NCBI RefSeq assembly: GCF_900109645.1
Contig: NZ_FOBG01000001.1
Coordinates: 2,648,262 to 2,712,261, forward strand
DNA from: Duganella sp. CF402
GTDB lineage: Bacteria > Pseudomonadota > Gammaproteobacteria > Burkholderiales > Burkholderiaceae_D
Direction of reading: 5' to 3'
DNA length: 64,000 nt
The number at the start of each line of letters is the position of its first letter. Within the stretch, counting starts at the first letter, position 1. A program made the translations under genes and the position numbers. The notes under the pieces are model-generated. The model saw nothing but the letters and a program-made list of their open reading frames with translations, was not told the DNA's origin and ran no database searches. Shown here piece after piece: positions 27,501 to 36,677 of the stretch.

Positions 27501-28148
27501 TTAATGGATAAACAGCAGTGCAATTACTACGGGAATCAGCACACCCAGGCCCACCATCGGCCAGGTGAACGGCCGGTTGGCCGCGTGGAATTTCAGGATC
27601 AGCAAGCCGGTGATGCAAAACACCAGGCAAGCGACCGCGAAGATGTCGATGAACCAGTTCCACGCCGCGCCGGTGTTGCGGCCCTTGTGGACATCGTTCA
27701 GCCAGGAGATCCAGCCACGGTCGGTATTTTCGAACTCGGTGGCGCCGTCCTCCAGCCCGATGCGCACCCAGGCGTCGCCGCCGGCCTTGGGCAGCGGCAG
27801 GTAGACCTCGTCCACCGACCACTCGGCCGCGCGGCCGCCGGGCTGGATCTTGAAGGTGTCGGCCAGCCATTGCTCGGCCCTGGCCGGCAGCGGCTCCTTG
27901 GCGCCGTCGTGCTGCTCGGCGTAAGCGCGCAGTTCGGTGGCCAGCGCTGCCGGCAGTTGCGCCTGTTTGCGCACGATCTGCGGCTTGGCCTCGATCTGCG
28001 AGGCGTGGTTGAGCGTAATCCCGGTGATGGCGAACAGGAACATCCCCAGCAGGCACATGGCCGAGCTGATCCAATGCCACTGGTGCAGCTGCTTCAGCCA
28101 GACGGCGCGGCTGGCATTGCGGGCGGAACTGGCGCTTTGTACGCTCAC
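27501..28148 (-). CDS. PepSY-type membrane protein
   Basis: 215 residues from a GTG (VSVQSASSARNASR). AAGGAA lies five to six bases upstream, while the in-frame ATG 24 bases earlier abuts the Fur palindrome and has no ribosome site. Membrane segments lie at about 27-47, 163-185 and 193-213. The large loop between segments 1 and 2 is periplasmic, with HAS after segment 1. PepSY-TM proteins of this kind accompany ApbE/DUF2271 and are thought to pass electrons across the membrane. First gene of the operon. Confidence 0.85.
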   Translation of the reverse strand: MSVQSASSARNASRAVWLKQLHQWHWISSAMCLLGMFLFAITGITLNHASQIEAKPQIVRKQAQLPAALATELRAYAEQHDGAKEPLPARAEQWLADTFKIQPGGRAAEWSVDEVYLPLPKAGGDAWVRIGLEDGATEFENTDRGWISWLNDVHKGRNTGAAWNWFIDIFAVACLVFCITGLLILKFHAANRPFTWPMVGLGVLIPVVIALLFIH

Positions 28149-28172
28149 AGGATTTCCTTCGATGAAAAACAT

Positions 28173-28193
28173 AAATGATAATGATTATCATTT
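28173..28193 (-). promoter_or_regulatory. Perfect Fur box for the PepSY-DUF2271-DUF4198-apbE operon
   Basis: AAATGATAAT-G-ATTATCATTT is a perfect 10-1-10 palindrome containing the GATAATNATTATC core of the Fur consensus. It lies 25 bases before the chosen GTG start, so iron repression of the five-gene operon is very likely. Confidence 0.9.
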
Positions 28194-28257
28194 GATGGGT
28201 CAACCCACCTAACCCACCTTTATGTTTCTGTTATGTAAAGCACAGGCGGCCAGGGCG

Positions 28258-28288
28258 AAAAAAAACCGCAGGCACACAGCCTGCGGTT
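28258..28288 (-). terminator. Intrinsic terminator after the KGG-repeat gene
   Basis: AACCGCAGGC-ACACA-GCCTGCGGTT is a perfect 10-bp stem; on the minus strand it is followed by a run of eight T. Confidence 0.88.
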
Positions 28289-28309
28289 AGTAACGGTGCC
28301 CAAGCACGG

Positions 28310-28690
28310 TTATGGCTTGGAGCTGCGGCTGCCCGAACTGCGGCTGCCTGAGCTGCGGCCGCCGCTGTCATCGTCGTTTTCGTCTTCGTCCTGGGCCTCG
28401 TTCGCGCCGCCCTTGTTGCCGCCCTTGGTGCCGCCCTTGCCGCCGCCGGAGCTGCTGCCAGAGCTACTGCCTGACGAGGCGCTCTGGCTGCTGCGGCCCG
28501 GATCGTTCTTATGGCTCATGCTGCCGGCGCGGCGCGCCTCTTCCGAGGTGAATTCATGCGCAGTGCCTTTTTCATGTGCTGCCCGGCCGCCTTCGGCAGC
28601 GATTTCGCGCTGCTGTTGCGGGTCCATCGAAGCGAAACCGCGTTTGCTGGTGTCGCCGCCTTGCTTGTTGCCTTTGTCACTGGTTGCCAT
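28310..28690 (-). CDS. KGG-repeat stress-induced protein
   Basis: 126 residues from the ATG of MATSDKGNKQGG, with GGAGG six bases upstream; the longer frame lacks such a site. Two con-10/KGG-type units, SKRGFASMDPQQQREIAAEGGRAA and HEFTSEEARRAGS (family pattern: GGxA followed by F/M-SxE and R/K-x-GG), then a Ser/Gly/Lys low-complexity stretch, an acidic block EDENDDDS and Ser-Arg repeats at the C-terminus. Probably a disordered, desiccation- or stress-related protein. TCCTAC repeats lie upstream. Confidence 0.82.
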   Translation of the reverse strand: MATSDKGNKQGGDTSKRGFASMDPQQQREIAAEGGRAAHEKGTAHEFTSEEARRAGSMSHKNDPGRSSQSASSGSSSGSSSGGGKGGTKGGNKGGANEAQDEDENDDDSGGRSSGSRSSGSRSSKP

Positions 28691-28768
28691 GATGACCTCC
28701 TGTAGTAGTGATGGCTCCTGCATGCATCACAGGAGCAGTCATCCTAGTTCAGTGACCATGCACACCAT

Positions 28769-28797
28769 GTAGGACGCGCCGAGTAACTGATGTAGGA
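28769..28797 (-). promoter_or_regulatory. Paired TCCTACAT repeats upstream of the KGG gene
   Basis: On the minus strand TTCCTACATC and GTCCTACATG are 23 bases apart. They resemble the TCCTAC copies 21 bases apart in front of the FNR-like gene (20577-20618), suggesting a shared regulator. Confidence 0.4.
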
Positions 28798-28811
28798 AGA
28801 TCCCGCAGACT

Positions 28812-29456
28812 TTATAGGGGTACCTCCCATACCGCCTCGCCGCTGCTCACGAACACCCGCTCACCCGGCTGTGGCAGCACCGGATGGCCGCCAGTGAAGG
28901 CGCCAAACGATGGCAGCACCATCCGCTGCGGCGATGCCAGGAAGCTCGGCAGCAGCAGCGATTCCCAGCCCGCGCGCAGCCGGTACACGGGATGCACGTG
29001 GCCGGCCATGACATACGCCGCCGACAGCACATCAGGGTGATGGCAAAACGCGAACGGTCCCACCAGATAGGGCTCATCGACCATGTCGATCTCCAGCTGC
29101 GGCGGCGGATCGCCGGCATGGGCGTCGTGATTGCCGCGCACCAACGTCAGCAGCAGTTGCGGATGGCGCTGGCGCCAGGCCAGCAGCGCCGCCAGCGTGG
29201 CTGGCGCGTGCGCTGCCTTGGCGTGCAGGAAGTCGCCGAGGAAAAGAATGTGCCGCACCGGGTGCAGCGCCAGCAGCTCGTCCAGCGCCAGCAGATTGGC
29301 ACGGGTAGTGCCGGCCGGCACCGGCACGCCCAGCGCGCGGAACGAGGCCGCCTTGCCGAAGTGGATATCGGCCACGATCAGCATCTGCGCACGCGGCCAG
29401 TATGCGGCTTTCTGCGGCAGCAGCAACAGTTCTTCGCCGGCGAGGTGCAGCTTCAT
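28812..29456 (-). CDS. pdeM: Ligase-associated DNA damage response endonuclease PdeM
   Basis: 214 residues. Calcineurin-type metallophosphoesterase with the motif series [36 protein letters not shown] and AGHVHPVY, which provides the two-metal site. Last gene of the four-gene cassette; its ATG overlaps the helicase stop (ATGA). The family is reported as a Mn-dependent phosphodiesterase with DNA endonuclease activity. Confidence 0.92.
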   Translation of the reverse strand: MKLHLAGEELLLLPQKAAYWPRAQMLIVADIHFGKAASFRALGVPVPAGTTRANLLALDELLALHPVRHILFLGDFLHAKAAHAPATLAALLAWRQRHPQLLLTLVRGNHDAHAGDPPPQLEIDMVDEPYLVGPFAFCHHPDVLSAAYVMAGHVHPVYRLRAGWESLLLPSFLASPQRMVLPSFGAFTGGHPVLPQPGERVFVSSGEAVWEVPL

Positions 29457-31885
29457 GGTCCGGCCGCCTTTTCCAGTTCGCGCACCAGCCGGGCCACGCG
29501 GTCCGACAATTTTTCCGTGCTGAGTTTTTCGCGGAAGCGCTCCACCATCAGCGCAAAACCAAATGGCGTGGCGCGCTTGATGTCATGGAAGCGCACCTGG
29601 CGCGCCTGCAATGCCAGCAGCGTGGCGCGCAGGCGGCCGAGTTCCAGTTCCTGTTCCAGCACCTCGCGCTGGGCCTGTGTCAGCAGCAGGTTGCCGGCGT
29701 CGTGCTTGCTGAACACGGCAAAGAACAGCGACGACGAGGCCTGCAACTGGCGCGCGCTCTTGCCCTGCCCCGGATAGCCCTGGAACACCAGCCCGGCAAT
29801 GCGGGCAATTTCGCGGAAGCGGCGCTGCGACATCTCGCTAGCGTTCAGGCTGGCCAGCACATCTTCCAGCAAGTGGTCGGTGCTGAACAAGCCGGCTTCG
29901 GCGCCATGCCCGACATCGAGCAGCCTGGCCCAGTCCAGTTCCTGTGCACACAACAGCTCCAGGCCATAGTCATTGATGGCGATGGAAAACGTCACCGGCA
30001 TCATGCGGCCTACCCGGTAGGCCAGCAGCGCCCCCAGACCCACGTGCACCGAGCGGCCGGCGAACGGGAACATGAACAGGTGGCGTCCTTCACGGCTGTG
30101 CATGGTTTCGATGACGGTGACGGCGTTGGTCGGCAGCGACGACCAGCGCTGCTGTATTTCCAGCAGCGGCTTGAGCGCCTGCATTTCCGGTCCCTCGTAG
30201 TGGCCGCCGCCGGCCAGCTGCAACTGCGCCAGCGCCGCATGCGCCAGTTCCGACGACATCGGCATGCGCCCGCCCTGCCAGCGCGGCACGGCGCCGCGCG
30301 CGCCGGTGGCGCGGCGCACGTAGGCCGTCATCTCGTGCAGCCGCACGAACTCCAGGATGCGGCCGGCAAACAGGAAATGATCGCCCTTGCGCAGCCGCGC
30401 GATGAACGCTTCCTCCACGCTGCCCAGCCGCCCGCCGCTCACATACTTCACCTGCAGCGAGGAATCGGACACGATGGTGCCGATGCCCATGCGGTGGCGC
30501 CGCCCCAGCGCCGCATCCGGCACGCGGTAGACGCCGTCCTCGTCCGGCAGCACGCGCCGGTATTCCGGGTAAGCCACCAGCGTCTGCCCGCCGCGCGCGA
30601 CAAAGTCCAGCGCCCATTGCCATTCCCCGTCGCTCAGATGCCGATAGGACCAGGCGCTGCGCACCTCGGCCAGCAGGTCCTCCGGGCAGAAGCCGCCGCC
30701 CAGCGCTATCGTCACCAGATGCTGCACCAGCACGTCCAATGGCTTGTCCGGCACCGGCCGCGCTTCGATGTCGCGCGCGGCGACGGCCTGGATGGCGCCG
30801 GCCGCTTCCAGCAGTTCCAGGCTCTGCGTCGGCACCAGCGTCAGGCGCGAGACGCGCCCCGGTGCGTGGCCGCTGCGGCCGGCGCGCTGCAGCAGGCGCG
30901 CAATGCCCTTGGCGCTGCCAATCTGCAGCACGCGCTCCACCGGCAGGAAGTCCACGCCCAGATCAAGGCTGGAGGTGCACACCACCGCTTTCAGCAATCC
31001 CTGCTTGAGGCCCTGCTCCACCCACTCGCGCACTTCCTTGTCCAGCGAGCCGTGATGCAGCGCGATCAGCCCGGCCCAGTCCGGGCGCGCATCGAGCACA
31101 TGCTGATACCACAGCTCCGCCTGCGAACGCGTGTTGGTGAACACCAGCGTGGTGGCATGCCGTTCAATTTCCGCGATCACCGGCAGCAGCATCTGCACGC
31201 CCAGGTGGCCGCCCCACGGGAAGCGCGAAGGATTTTCGGGAATCAGCGTATCGACCATGATCTGCTTGGCGACGTGCCCTTCGACGATCACGCCGTCCGG
31301 CGCCAGCACATCGCGTGCCTGTTCCAGGTTACCCAGCGTGGCCGACAAGCCCCACACCAGCAGCGCCGGATTCCAGCGCCGCAAGCGCGCCAGCGCCAGC
31401 TGGGTCTGCACGCCGCGCTTGTTGCCCATCAGCTCGTGCCATTCATCGATGATGATCATCACCAGATGCTTGAAGCGTTCGGCCGCGTCGGGATGACTGA
31501 GCAGCAGGGTCAGGCTTTCCGGCGTGGTGATCAGCGCATCCGGCAGGCGCTTGTTCTGGCGCGCGCGCTGGGCCGAGCTGGTGTCGCCGGTGCGCGCTTC
31601 GACCTGCCAGTCGGGCGCGGCTTCCTGCAAGGCGCGCAGGGTGTCGGCGGCCAGTGCGCGCATCGGCGTGATCCACAGCACGCGCAGGCCGGCCGGGGCG
31701 CGGCCGCCGGCGGCAAGCACAGCGGCGGCACGCTGCATGGCGGCGAACCAGACGGCGTAAGTCTTGCCGGCGCCCGTGGTGGCATGCAGCAAACCCGAGC
31801 GGCCGGCGGCGGCCGCGTCCCACACGGCGCGCTGGAACGGAAAGACAGTCCAGCCGCGCCCGGCAAACCAGTCTTCCGCGTTCAT
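29453..31885 (-). CDS. Ligase-associated DEXH-box helicase, Lhr family
   Basis: 810 residues. Superfamily 2 helicase with [10 protein letters not shown] (Q-type motif), Walker [12 protein letters not shown], motif [11 protein letters not shown], motif [11 protein letters not shown], and motif [16 protein letters not shown]. After two RecA domains come the Lhr winged helix and the DUF4910-like C-terminal region. Lhr-core helicases unwind 3'-5' and prefer RNA:DNA hybrids. Start overlaps the ligase stop (ATGA), so tight coupling is expected. Confidence 0.93.
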   Translation of the reverse strand: MNAEDWFAGRGWTVFPFQRAVWDAAAAGRSGLLHATTGAGKTYAVWFAAMQRAAAVLAAGGRAPAGLRVLWITPMRALAADTLRALQEAAPDWQVEARTGDTSSAQRARQNKRLPDALITTPESLTLLLSHPDAAERFKHLVMIIIDEWHELMGNKRGVQTQLALARLRRWNPALLVWGLSATLGNLEQARDVLAPDGVIVEGHVAKQIMVDTLIPENPSRFPWGGHLGVQMLLPVIAEIERHATTLVFTNTRSQAELWYQHVLDARPDWAGLIALHHGSLDKEVREWVEQGLKQGLLKAVVCTSSLDLGVDFLPVERVLQIGSAKGIARLLQRAGRSGHAPGRVSRLTLVPTQSLELLEAAGAIQAVAARDIEARPVPDKPLDVLVQHLVTIALGGGFCPEDLLAEVRSAWSYRHLSDGEWQWALDFVARGGQTLVAYPEYRRVLPDEDGVYRVPDAALGRRHRMGIGTIVSDSSLQVKYVSGGRLGSVEEAFIARLRKGDHFLFAGRILEFVRLHEMTAYVRRATGARGAVPRWQGGRMPMSSELAHAALAQLQLAGGGHYEGPEMQALKPLLEIQQRWSSLPTNAVTVIETMHSREGRHLFMFPFAGRSVHVGLGALLAYRVGRMMPVTFSIAINDYGLELLCAQELDWARLLDVGHGAEAGLFSTDHLLEDVLASLNASEMSQRRFREIARIAGLVFQGYPGQGKSARQLQASSSLFFAVFSKHDAGNLLLTQAQREVLEQELELGRLRATLLALQARQVRFHDIKRATPFGFALMVERFREKLSTEKLSDRVARLVRELEKAAGP

Positions 31886-33501
31886 GGCGCGGCCAGCAGG
31901 TGCTTCAGCGAAGCCAGGGTGTCGGCTTCCTCGATCGATTTATCCTCGCGCCGGCGCAGGATGCGCGGGAAGCGCACCGCCACGCCGGACTTGTGGCGCG
32001 GCGAGCTGGCAATGCCTTCAAACCCGATCTCGAACACCATGCTCGGCGTGACGCTGCGCACCGGGCCGAATTTCTCGATGGTGGTCTTGCGGATGGCCTG
32101 GTCGACTTGCGCGATCTCGGCGTCGGTCAGGCCGGAGTAGGCCTTGGCGAACGGCACCAGCTTGCGTTCCTCGTCCCACACGGCAAAGGTGTAGTCGGTG
32201 TACAGCGAGGCGCGGCGTCCGTGGCCGGCTTGCGCGTAGATCAGGACGGCGTCCACGCTGTAGGGATCGATTTTCCACTTCCACCACGTGCCCACACTCT
32301 TGGTGCGGCCGACACCGTAGCGGGCATCGACCGCTTTCAGCATCATGCCTTCCACGCCGCGCTCGCGCGACTGCTTGCGGATCTGCGCCAGCTGCTCCCA
32401 GCTGTCCGCTTCGATCAACGGCGACAGGCGCAGCTGCGGCGCGCCTTGCAGGCTGCCGATCAACTGCTCAAGCAGCATGCGGCGCTCCGCCTGCGGCAGG
32501 TCGCGCAAGTCGCGGCCGTCCAGTTCGAGCAAGTCGTAAGCCACCATCACGGCCGGCAATTCGCCCAACAGGCGGGCCGACACCTGCTTGCGGCCCATGC
32601 GTTTCTGCAGGTCGGCAAACGGCGCCGGCGCCGGGCCGCCGTGCCAGATCAGGATTTCACCATCGAGCACCACGCCGTCGGGCAGGCGCAGCGCGGCCAG
32701 TTCCGGGAAGCGCTCGGTGATCAATTCCTCGCCGCGCGACCACAGCCAGTTCTTGCCTTCGCGCCGCACCAGCTGGGCGCGCATGCCATCGTATTTCCAC
32801 TCGGCGTGCCACTGCGCGAGGTCGCCCAGCGCGGCGGGATCGCGTTCCAGCTGGTGCGCCAGGAAGAACGGATACGGCTGGCCGCCGCGCTGCGCCTGCT
32901 CTTGCGGCGTGTGGGCGGCGATCAGTTGCTGGAAGCCGGCGGCAGTGGGACTGATGCTGCCGTCGGTCCAGCCCATCAGGCGCTGCGCGATCAGCTTGCC
33001 ATCGAGGCCGGCACTGGCGCTGAGCGCGCGCGTGACCAGAAGGCGCGAGACGCCGACCCGGAAGCCGCCGCCGATCAGCTTGGTGAGGAGGAAGCGTTCG
33101 CGGGTGTCGAGCTGGTCCCAGTAAGTGAACAGCGCGGCACGGACGGCCTCCGGCGCGGCGCCGCGCAGGGGCGCGATACCGAGCTCGATCCAGTCGGCCA
33201 GGCCGATTTCACTGGGATGCTTGGGCGGCGCCAGGATGTGGGCGATGGTTTCGGCCAGGTCGCCGACGGCGTGGTAGCACTCGTCGAACAGCCATTCGTC
33301 CAGGCCGGCATACTCCATCGCGTACTGGCGCAGCAGCTTGGTCGGCACCGCCTGGCGCGGCTTGCCGCCGGCGAGGAAATAGACGGCCCAGGCGGCGTCC
33401 TGCGGCGCGGCGGTGGTGAAATAGGTTTGCAGCGCGGCCAGCTTGCGGCTGGTGGAGGTGGTCTCGTCGAGCTCGGCGTACAGGCGGGCGAAGTCACGCA
33501 T
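31882..33501 (-). CDS. ATP-dependent DNA ligase (LigC/LigB type)
   Basis: 539 residues from the ATG of [16 protein letters not shown]; the longer frame lies within the exonuclease gene. The adenylation motif I is [10 protein letters not shown] with the nucleotidyl lysine, then [25 protein letters not shown] and the OB-fold motif [14 protein letters not shown]. An N-terminal DNA-binding domain of about 200 residues is present. It seals nicks with ATP in addition to the housekeeping NAD-dependent LigA, which must be elsewhere. Second gene of the repair cassette. Confidence 0.93.
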   Translation of the reverse strand: MRDFARLYAELDETTSTSRKLAALQTYFTTAAPQDAAWAVYFLAGGKPRQAVPTKLLRQYAMEYAGLDEWLFDECYHAVGDLAETIAHILAPPKHPSEIGLADWIELGIAPLRGAAPEAVRAALFTYWDQLDTRERFLLTKLIGGGFRVGVSRLLVTRALSASAGLDGKLIAQRLMGWTDGSISPTAAGFQQLIAAHTPQEQAQRGGQPYPFFLAHQLERDPAALGDLAQWHAEWKYDGMRAQLVRREGKNWLWSRGEELITERFPELAALRLPDGVVLDGEILIWHGGPAPAPFADLQKRMGRKQVSARLLGELPAVMVAYDLLELDGRDLRDLPQAERRMLLEQLIGSLQGAPQLRLSPLIEADSWEQLAQIRKQSRERGVEGMMLKAVDARYGVGRTKSVGTWWKWKIDPYSVDAVLIYAQAGHGRRASLYTDYTFAVWDEERKLVPFAKAYSGLTDAEIAQVDQAIRKTTIEKFGPVRSVTPSMVFEIGFEGIASSPRHKSGVAVRFPRILRRREDKSIEEADTLASLKHLLAAP

Positions 33502-34528
33502 GGCCGTCCTCCCGGTCGCCGCCGATGGCCGGCGTATCCTCTGCCTCGTCGTCGCCGTATTCGGTATCGAAGCCGCTGGCCTGCAGGCCCTGCTGCTGGA
33601 GCCAGCGCACCAGCACCGCAATCGAACCGTGCGTGACGATCACGCGCTGGGCGCCGGTGGCGGCAATCGCTTGCAGCAGCCCGGGCCAGTCGGCGTGGTC
33701 GGACAGCACAAAGCCGCGATCGACGCCGCGCCGCCGGCGCGCGCCGCGCAACTGCATCCAGCCGCTGGCAAAACCATCGCTGAAATCGCCAAAGCGCTTG
33801 ATCCACGGCGAACCGGCCGCCGACGGCGGCGCCAGCACCAGCGACCGACTCAGCTCGCCCTTGGCGACATCGCCCACCATCACGGTCGGCGGCAGCCACA
33901 CGCCACTGTCGCGGTACACCTGGTTCAGGCCCTGCACCGCGCCGTGGCACACAATCGGCCCAATGCCGGGATCCAGTCCACTCAGGATCCGCTGCGCCTT
34001 GCCGAAGCTATAGCCAAGCAGCACGCTGGTGCGCTCCTGCGCCGCGTTGGCGGCCCACCAGGCATTGATCTCGTCGTAGATGTCCTGTTGCGGCTGCCAG
34101 CGGTAAATCGGCAGCCCGAAGGTGGATTCGGTAATGAAGGTATCGCAGCGCACCGGCTCGAACGGCGCGCAGGTGCTGTCCGCCTCGACCTTGTAGTCGC
34201 CCGAGGCGACCCACACCTCGCCGCGATACTCCATGCGCACCTGCGCCGAGCCCAGCACATGGCCGGCTGGATGCAGCGACACCGTCACGCCGTTGTGCAC
34301 CACCTGCTCGCCATACGCCAGCCCGGTGATATTGACCGGACCCAGGCGCGACTTCAGCACATTCATACCGGCCGCCGCCGCGAGGTAGTGCTGGTGCCCG
34401 CCCCGCGCGTGATCGCCATGCGCGTGCGTGATGACGGCGCGCTCCACCGGACGCCACGGGTCGATGTAAAATTGGCCAGGCACGCAGTACAAGCCTTCCC
34501 GGCGCACGATCACCATATCTGCGGACAT
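33494..34528 (-). CDS. Ligase-associated exonuclease, metallo-beta-lactamase fold
   Basis: 344 residues. HAHGDHAR is the zinc-binding HxHxDH motif, followed by HPAGHVLGSAQV (third metal histidine), SGDYK and SDHADWPGLL, as in the beta-CASP-type SNM1/Artemis-like nucleases. VTHGSIAVLVRWL ends the beta-CASP region. It is the first gene of the cassette and overlaps the ligase start by eight bases. Probably processes DNA ends before ligation. Confidence 0.92.
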   Translation of the reverse strand: MSADMVIVRREGLYCVPGQFYIDPWRPVERAVITHAHGDHARGGHQHYLAAAAGMNVLKSRLGPVNITGLAYGEQVVHNGVTVSLHPAGHVLGSAQVRMEYRGEVWVASGDYKVEADSTCAPFEPVRCDTFITESTFGLPIYRWQPQQDIYDEINAWWAANAAQERTSVLLGYSFGKAQRILSGLDPGIGPIVCHGAVQGLNQVYRDSGVWLPPTVMVGDVAKGELSRSLVLAPPSAAGSPWIKRFGDFSDGFASGWMQLRGARRRRGVDRGFVLSDHADWPGLLQAIAATGAQRVIVTHGSIAVLVRWLQQQGLQASGFDTEYGDDEAEDTPAIGGDREDGHA

Positions 34529-34601
34529 AAACGGCTTTCGAACAAAGATAGCCGATTATGCCGCACAAGGAAGTTGTCGGTCTGTCAGGCAACGCACCGA
34601 G

Positions 34602-34784
34602 CTACATGGCGTCGATGACCTCTGCCATAAAATTAACATTGTCATTTTCATCGTGATCGATGATCACCCGCTCTTCGCCGATCATGAGCAGGGCTTCAAT
34701 GTCGATGCCGCCGGGCGGCAGCGGGACGGTCACCTTGATTTTCTTCTGACGCGTCTCGTTTGCTTGCTTTTTTCTGGTTGCCAT
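34602..34784 (-). CDS. Small hypothetical protein
   Basis: 60 residues with an AAGGGGT ribosome site. Basic N-terminus (MATRKKQANETRQKKIKVT), a Pro-Gly turn, then a strongly acidic, hydrophobic C-terminal half (GEERVIIDHDENDNVNFMAEV). No signal peptide or membrane segment. Its family is not recognised. Stands alone between the exonuclease and the divergent methionine sulfoxide reductase. Confidence 0.6.
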   Translation of the reverse strand: MATRKKQANETRQKKIKVTVPLPPGGIDIEALLMIGEERVIIDHDENDNVNFMAEVIDAM

Positions 34785-34900
34785 AGTCGCACCCCTTGCG
34801 TTTTCAAACCAGCGTAGCGCGCCAAAAGCGGACGCGCTATCAGATACTGCTTACAAATGGGGTAGGATATAGCCCTATTTTTTTAAACCGTACTCCGATC

Positions 34901-35407
34901 ATGACTTTCACCCTCAGCGAAACCTCCTACGGCACCGACAGCGCCGATGCCAAAAATGCCATGTACAACGACCTGCGCCCCCAGCTGCAAGGCCTGGTCC
35001 ACGGCGAAACCGACCTGATCGCCAACACCGCGAACTTCAGCTCGCTGGTGTTCAACAGCATGCCGGGTCTGAACTGGGCCGGTTTCTACTTCCTCAAGGG
35101 CGACGAGCTGGTACTGGGACCGTTCCAGGGCAAGCCGGCCTGCATCCGTATCAAGAAAGGCCGTGGCGTGTGCGGCACCACCGTGGTGGAAGGCAAATCC
35201 ATCGTCGTGCCGGACGTGCACGCCTTCCCTGGCCACATCGCCTGCGACGTCAATTCGCGTTCGGAACTGGTGGTGCCGGTTCGCGGCCCGGACGGCGCCA
35301 TCGTCGGCGTGTTCGATCTGGACAGCCCGCTGCCGAACCGCTTCGACCAAACCGACGCCGACGGCATCGAATCGCTGGTGAAAGTGCTGGAAGCGACGCT
35401 GGCCTAA
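34901..35407 (+). CDS. msrC: Free methionine-(R)-sulfoxide reductase, GAF type
   Basis: 168 residues from the ATG of MTFTLSETSYGTD. The GAF fold carries the three family cysteines: Cys81 in GKPACIRI, Cys91 in GRGVCGTTV and Cys115 in GHIACDVNSRSELVVPV, matching the E. coli YebR/fRMsr pattern. It reduces free methionine-R-sulfoxide using thioredoxin, in the cytoplasm. Single gene divergent from the DNA repair cassette. Confidence 0.92.
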   Translation: MTFTLSETSYGTDSADAKNAMYNDLRPQLQGLVHGETDLIANTANFSSLVFNSMPGLNWAGFYFLKGDELVLGPFQGKPACIRIKKGRGVCGTTVVEGKSIVVPDVHAFPGHIACDVNSRSELVVPVRGPDGAIVGVFDLDSPLPNRFDQTDADGIESLVKVLEATLA

Positions 35408-35411
35408 TGGC

Positions 35412-36677
35412 CTAATGCGATGACGCACGCGCCAGCAGCAGCTGGCGTTCGCGTTCATTCTGCGTCAGCGACGCGGCGCGCTCGAATTCGACGCGCGCCT
35501 CCTGATTGCGTCCCAGTTTGGCGAGCAAGTCGCCACGCACGCTGGGCAGCAAATGGTAGTTCTGCAGGGCCGGCGCATCGAGCAGGCTATCCACCACCTC
35601 CAATCCCGCTTGCGGGCCATAGGCCATCGCCAGCGCAACCGCGCGATTCAACTCTACGATAGGCGATGGCGACAGCTGCGCCAACGCGTCATACAGCGCG
35701 GCGATGCGCTGCCAGTCGGTGTCCTCGGCGCGGCGCGCACGGGCATGGCAGGCAGCGATGGCGGCCTGCAGCGCATACGGCCCAAAGCCGCGCGCGGTCC
35801 GCTCGGCGCGTTCCAATGCCGCCAAGCCGCGCCGGATCAGCAACTGGTCCCAGCGCGTGCGGTCCTGTTCCAGCAGCAGTATCGGTTCACCCTTCGGCCC
35901 CACGCGGGCGCGGGCGCGCGACGACTGGATTTCCATCAGCGCCACCAGCCCGTGCACCTCCGGCTCCTGCGGCTGCAATCCGGCCAGGATGCGCCCAAGG
36001 CGCAGCGCTTCCTCGCACAAAGCCGGCCTCATCCAGTCCGCACCGGCGCTGGCGGAATAACCTTCGTTGTAAATCAGGTAGATCACTTGCAGCACCGAGG
36101 CCAGGCGTTCGCCCAGCTCGTGCGCGCGCGGCGCCTCGAACGGCACCTTGGCTTCGGCCAGCGTGCGCTTGGCGCGCACGATGCGCTGCGCCACCGTCTT
36201 CTCCGGCACCAGGAAGGCGCGGGCGATTTCCTCGGTACTGAGGCCGCCCAGCATGCGCAGGGTCAGCGCCACGCGGCCGTCGGTCGGCAGCACCGGGTGG
36301 CAGGCCACGAACACCAGCCGCAGCAGATCGTCGCCAATATCGTTTTCCAACGCATCGGCCACAACGGCTTCCAGATCCGGCGCGGCGTCGTGCAACTGAT
36401 GGTCCAACTCGTAGCTGATCGCCGCTTCTTTTTCCGCATGCATCTGGCGATGCCGCAGCACATCGAGCGCGCGATTTTTGGCGACGGTGGTGAGCCACGC
36501 AGCCGGCTGCTCCGGCACGCCGGTTTCCGGCCAGCGTTCCAGCGCCTGCACCAGCGCGTCCTGCGCCAGTTCTTCGGCTTGGCCTACATCGCGCAGCATG
36601 CGGGCCAGCACGGCGATGATCCTGGCGGACTCCATCCGCCACACCGCCTCGACGATCTTGTGGGCGTCAGCCGCCAC
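35412..36677 (-). CDS. ECF42-type RNA polymerase sigma factor
   Basis: 421 residues, starting at GTG. Sigma-70 region 2 (about 10-80: AEELAQDALVQALERWPETG), region 4 (about 120-180, with LTLRMLGGLSTEEIARAFLV and VAQRIVRAKRTL), then a helical TPR-like C-terminal extension (DUF6596) of about 220 residues that marks ECF42. No anti-sigma gene is present; in this group the extension and the DGPF proteins are thought to take over control. It overlaps the upstream DGPF gene by 11 bases. Confidence 0.9.
   Translation of the reverse strand: MAADAHKIVEAVWRMESARIIAVLARMLRDVGQAEELAQDALVQALERWPETGVPEQPAAWLTTVAKNRALDVLRHRQMHAEKEAAISYELDHQLHDAAPDLEAVVADALENDIGDDLLRLVFVACHPVLPTDGRVALTLRMLGGLSTEEIARAFLVPEKTVAQRIVRAKRTLAEAKVPFEAPRAHELGERLASVLQVIYLIYNEGYSASAGADWMRPALCEEALRLGRILAGLQPQEPEVHGLVALMEIQSSRARARVGPKGEPILLLEQDRTRWDQLLIRRGLAALERAERTARGFGPYALQAAIAACHARARRAEDTDWQRIAALYDALAQLSPSPIVELNRAVALAMAYGPQAGLEVVDSLLDAPALQNYHLLPSVRGDLLAKLGRNQEARVEFERAASLTQNERERQLLLARASSH

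Noticed and set aside
29402..32140. 912-codon open frame antisense to the Lhr helicase
   Set aside because: Same mirror-frame effect; no recognisable motif, while the minus-strand frame has all helicase motifs.
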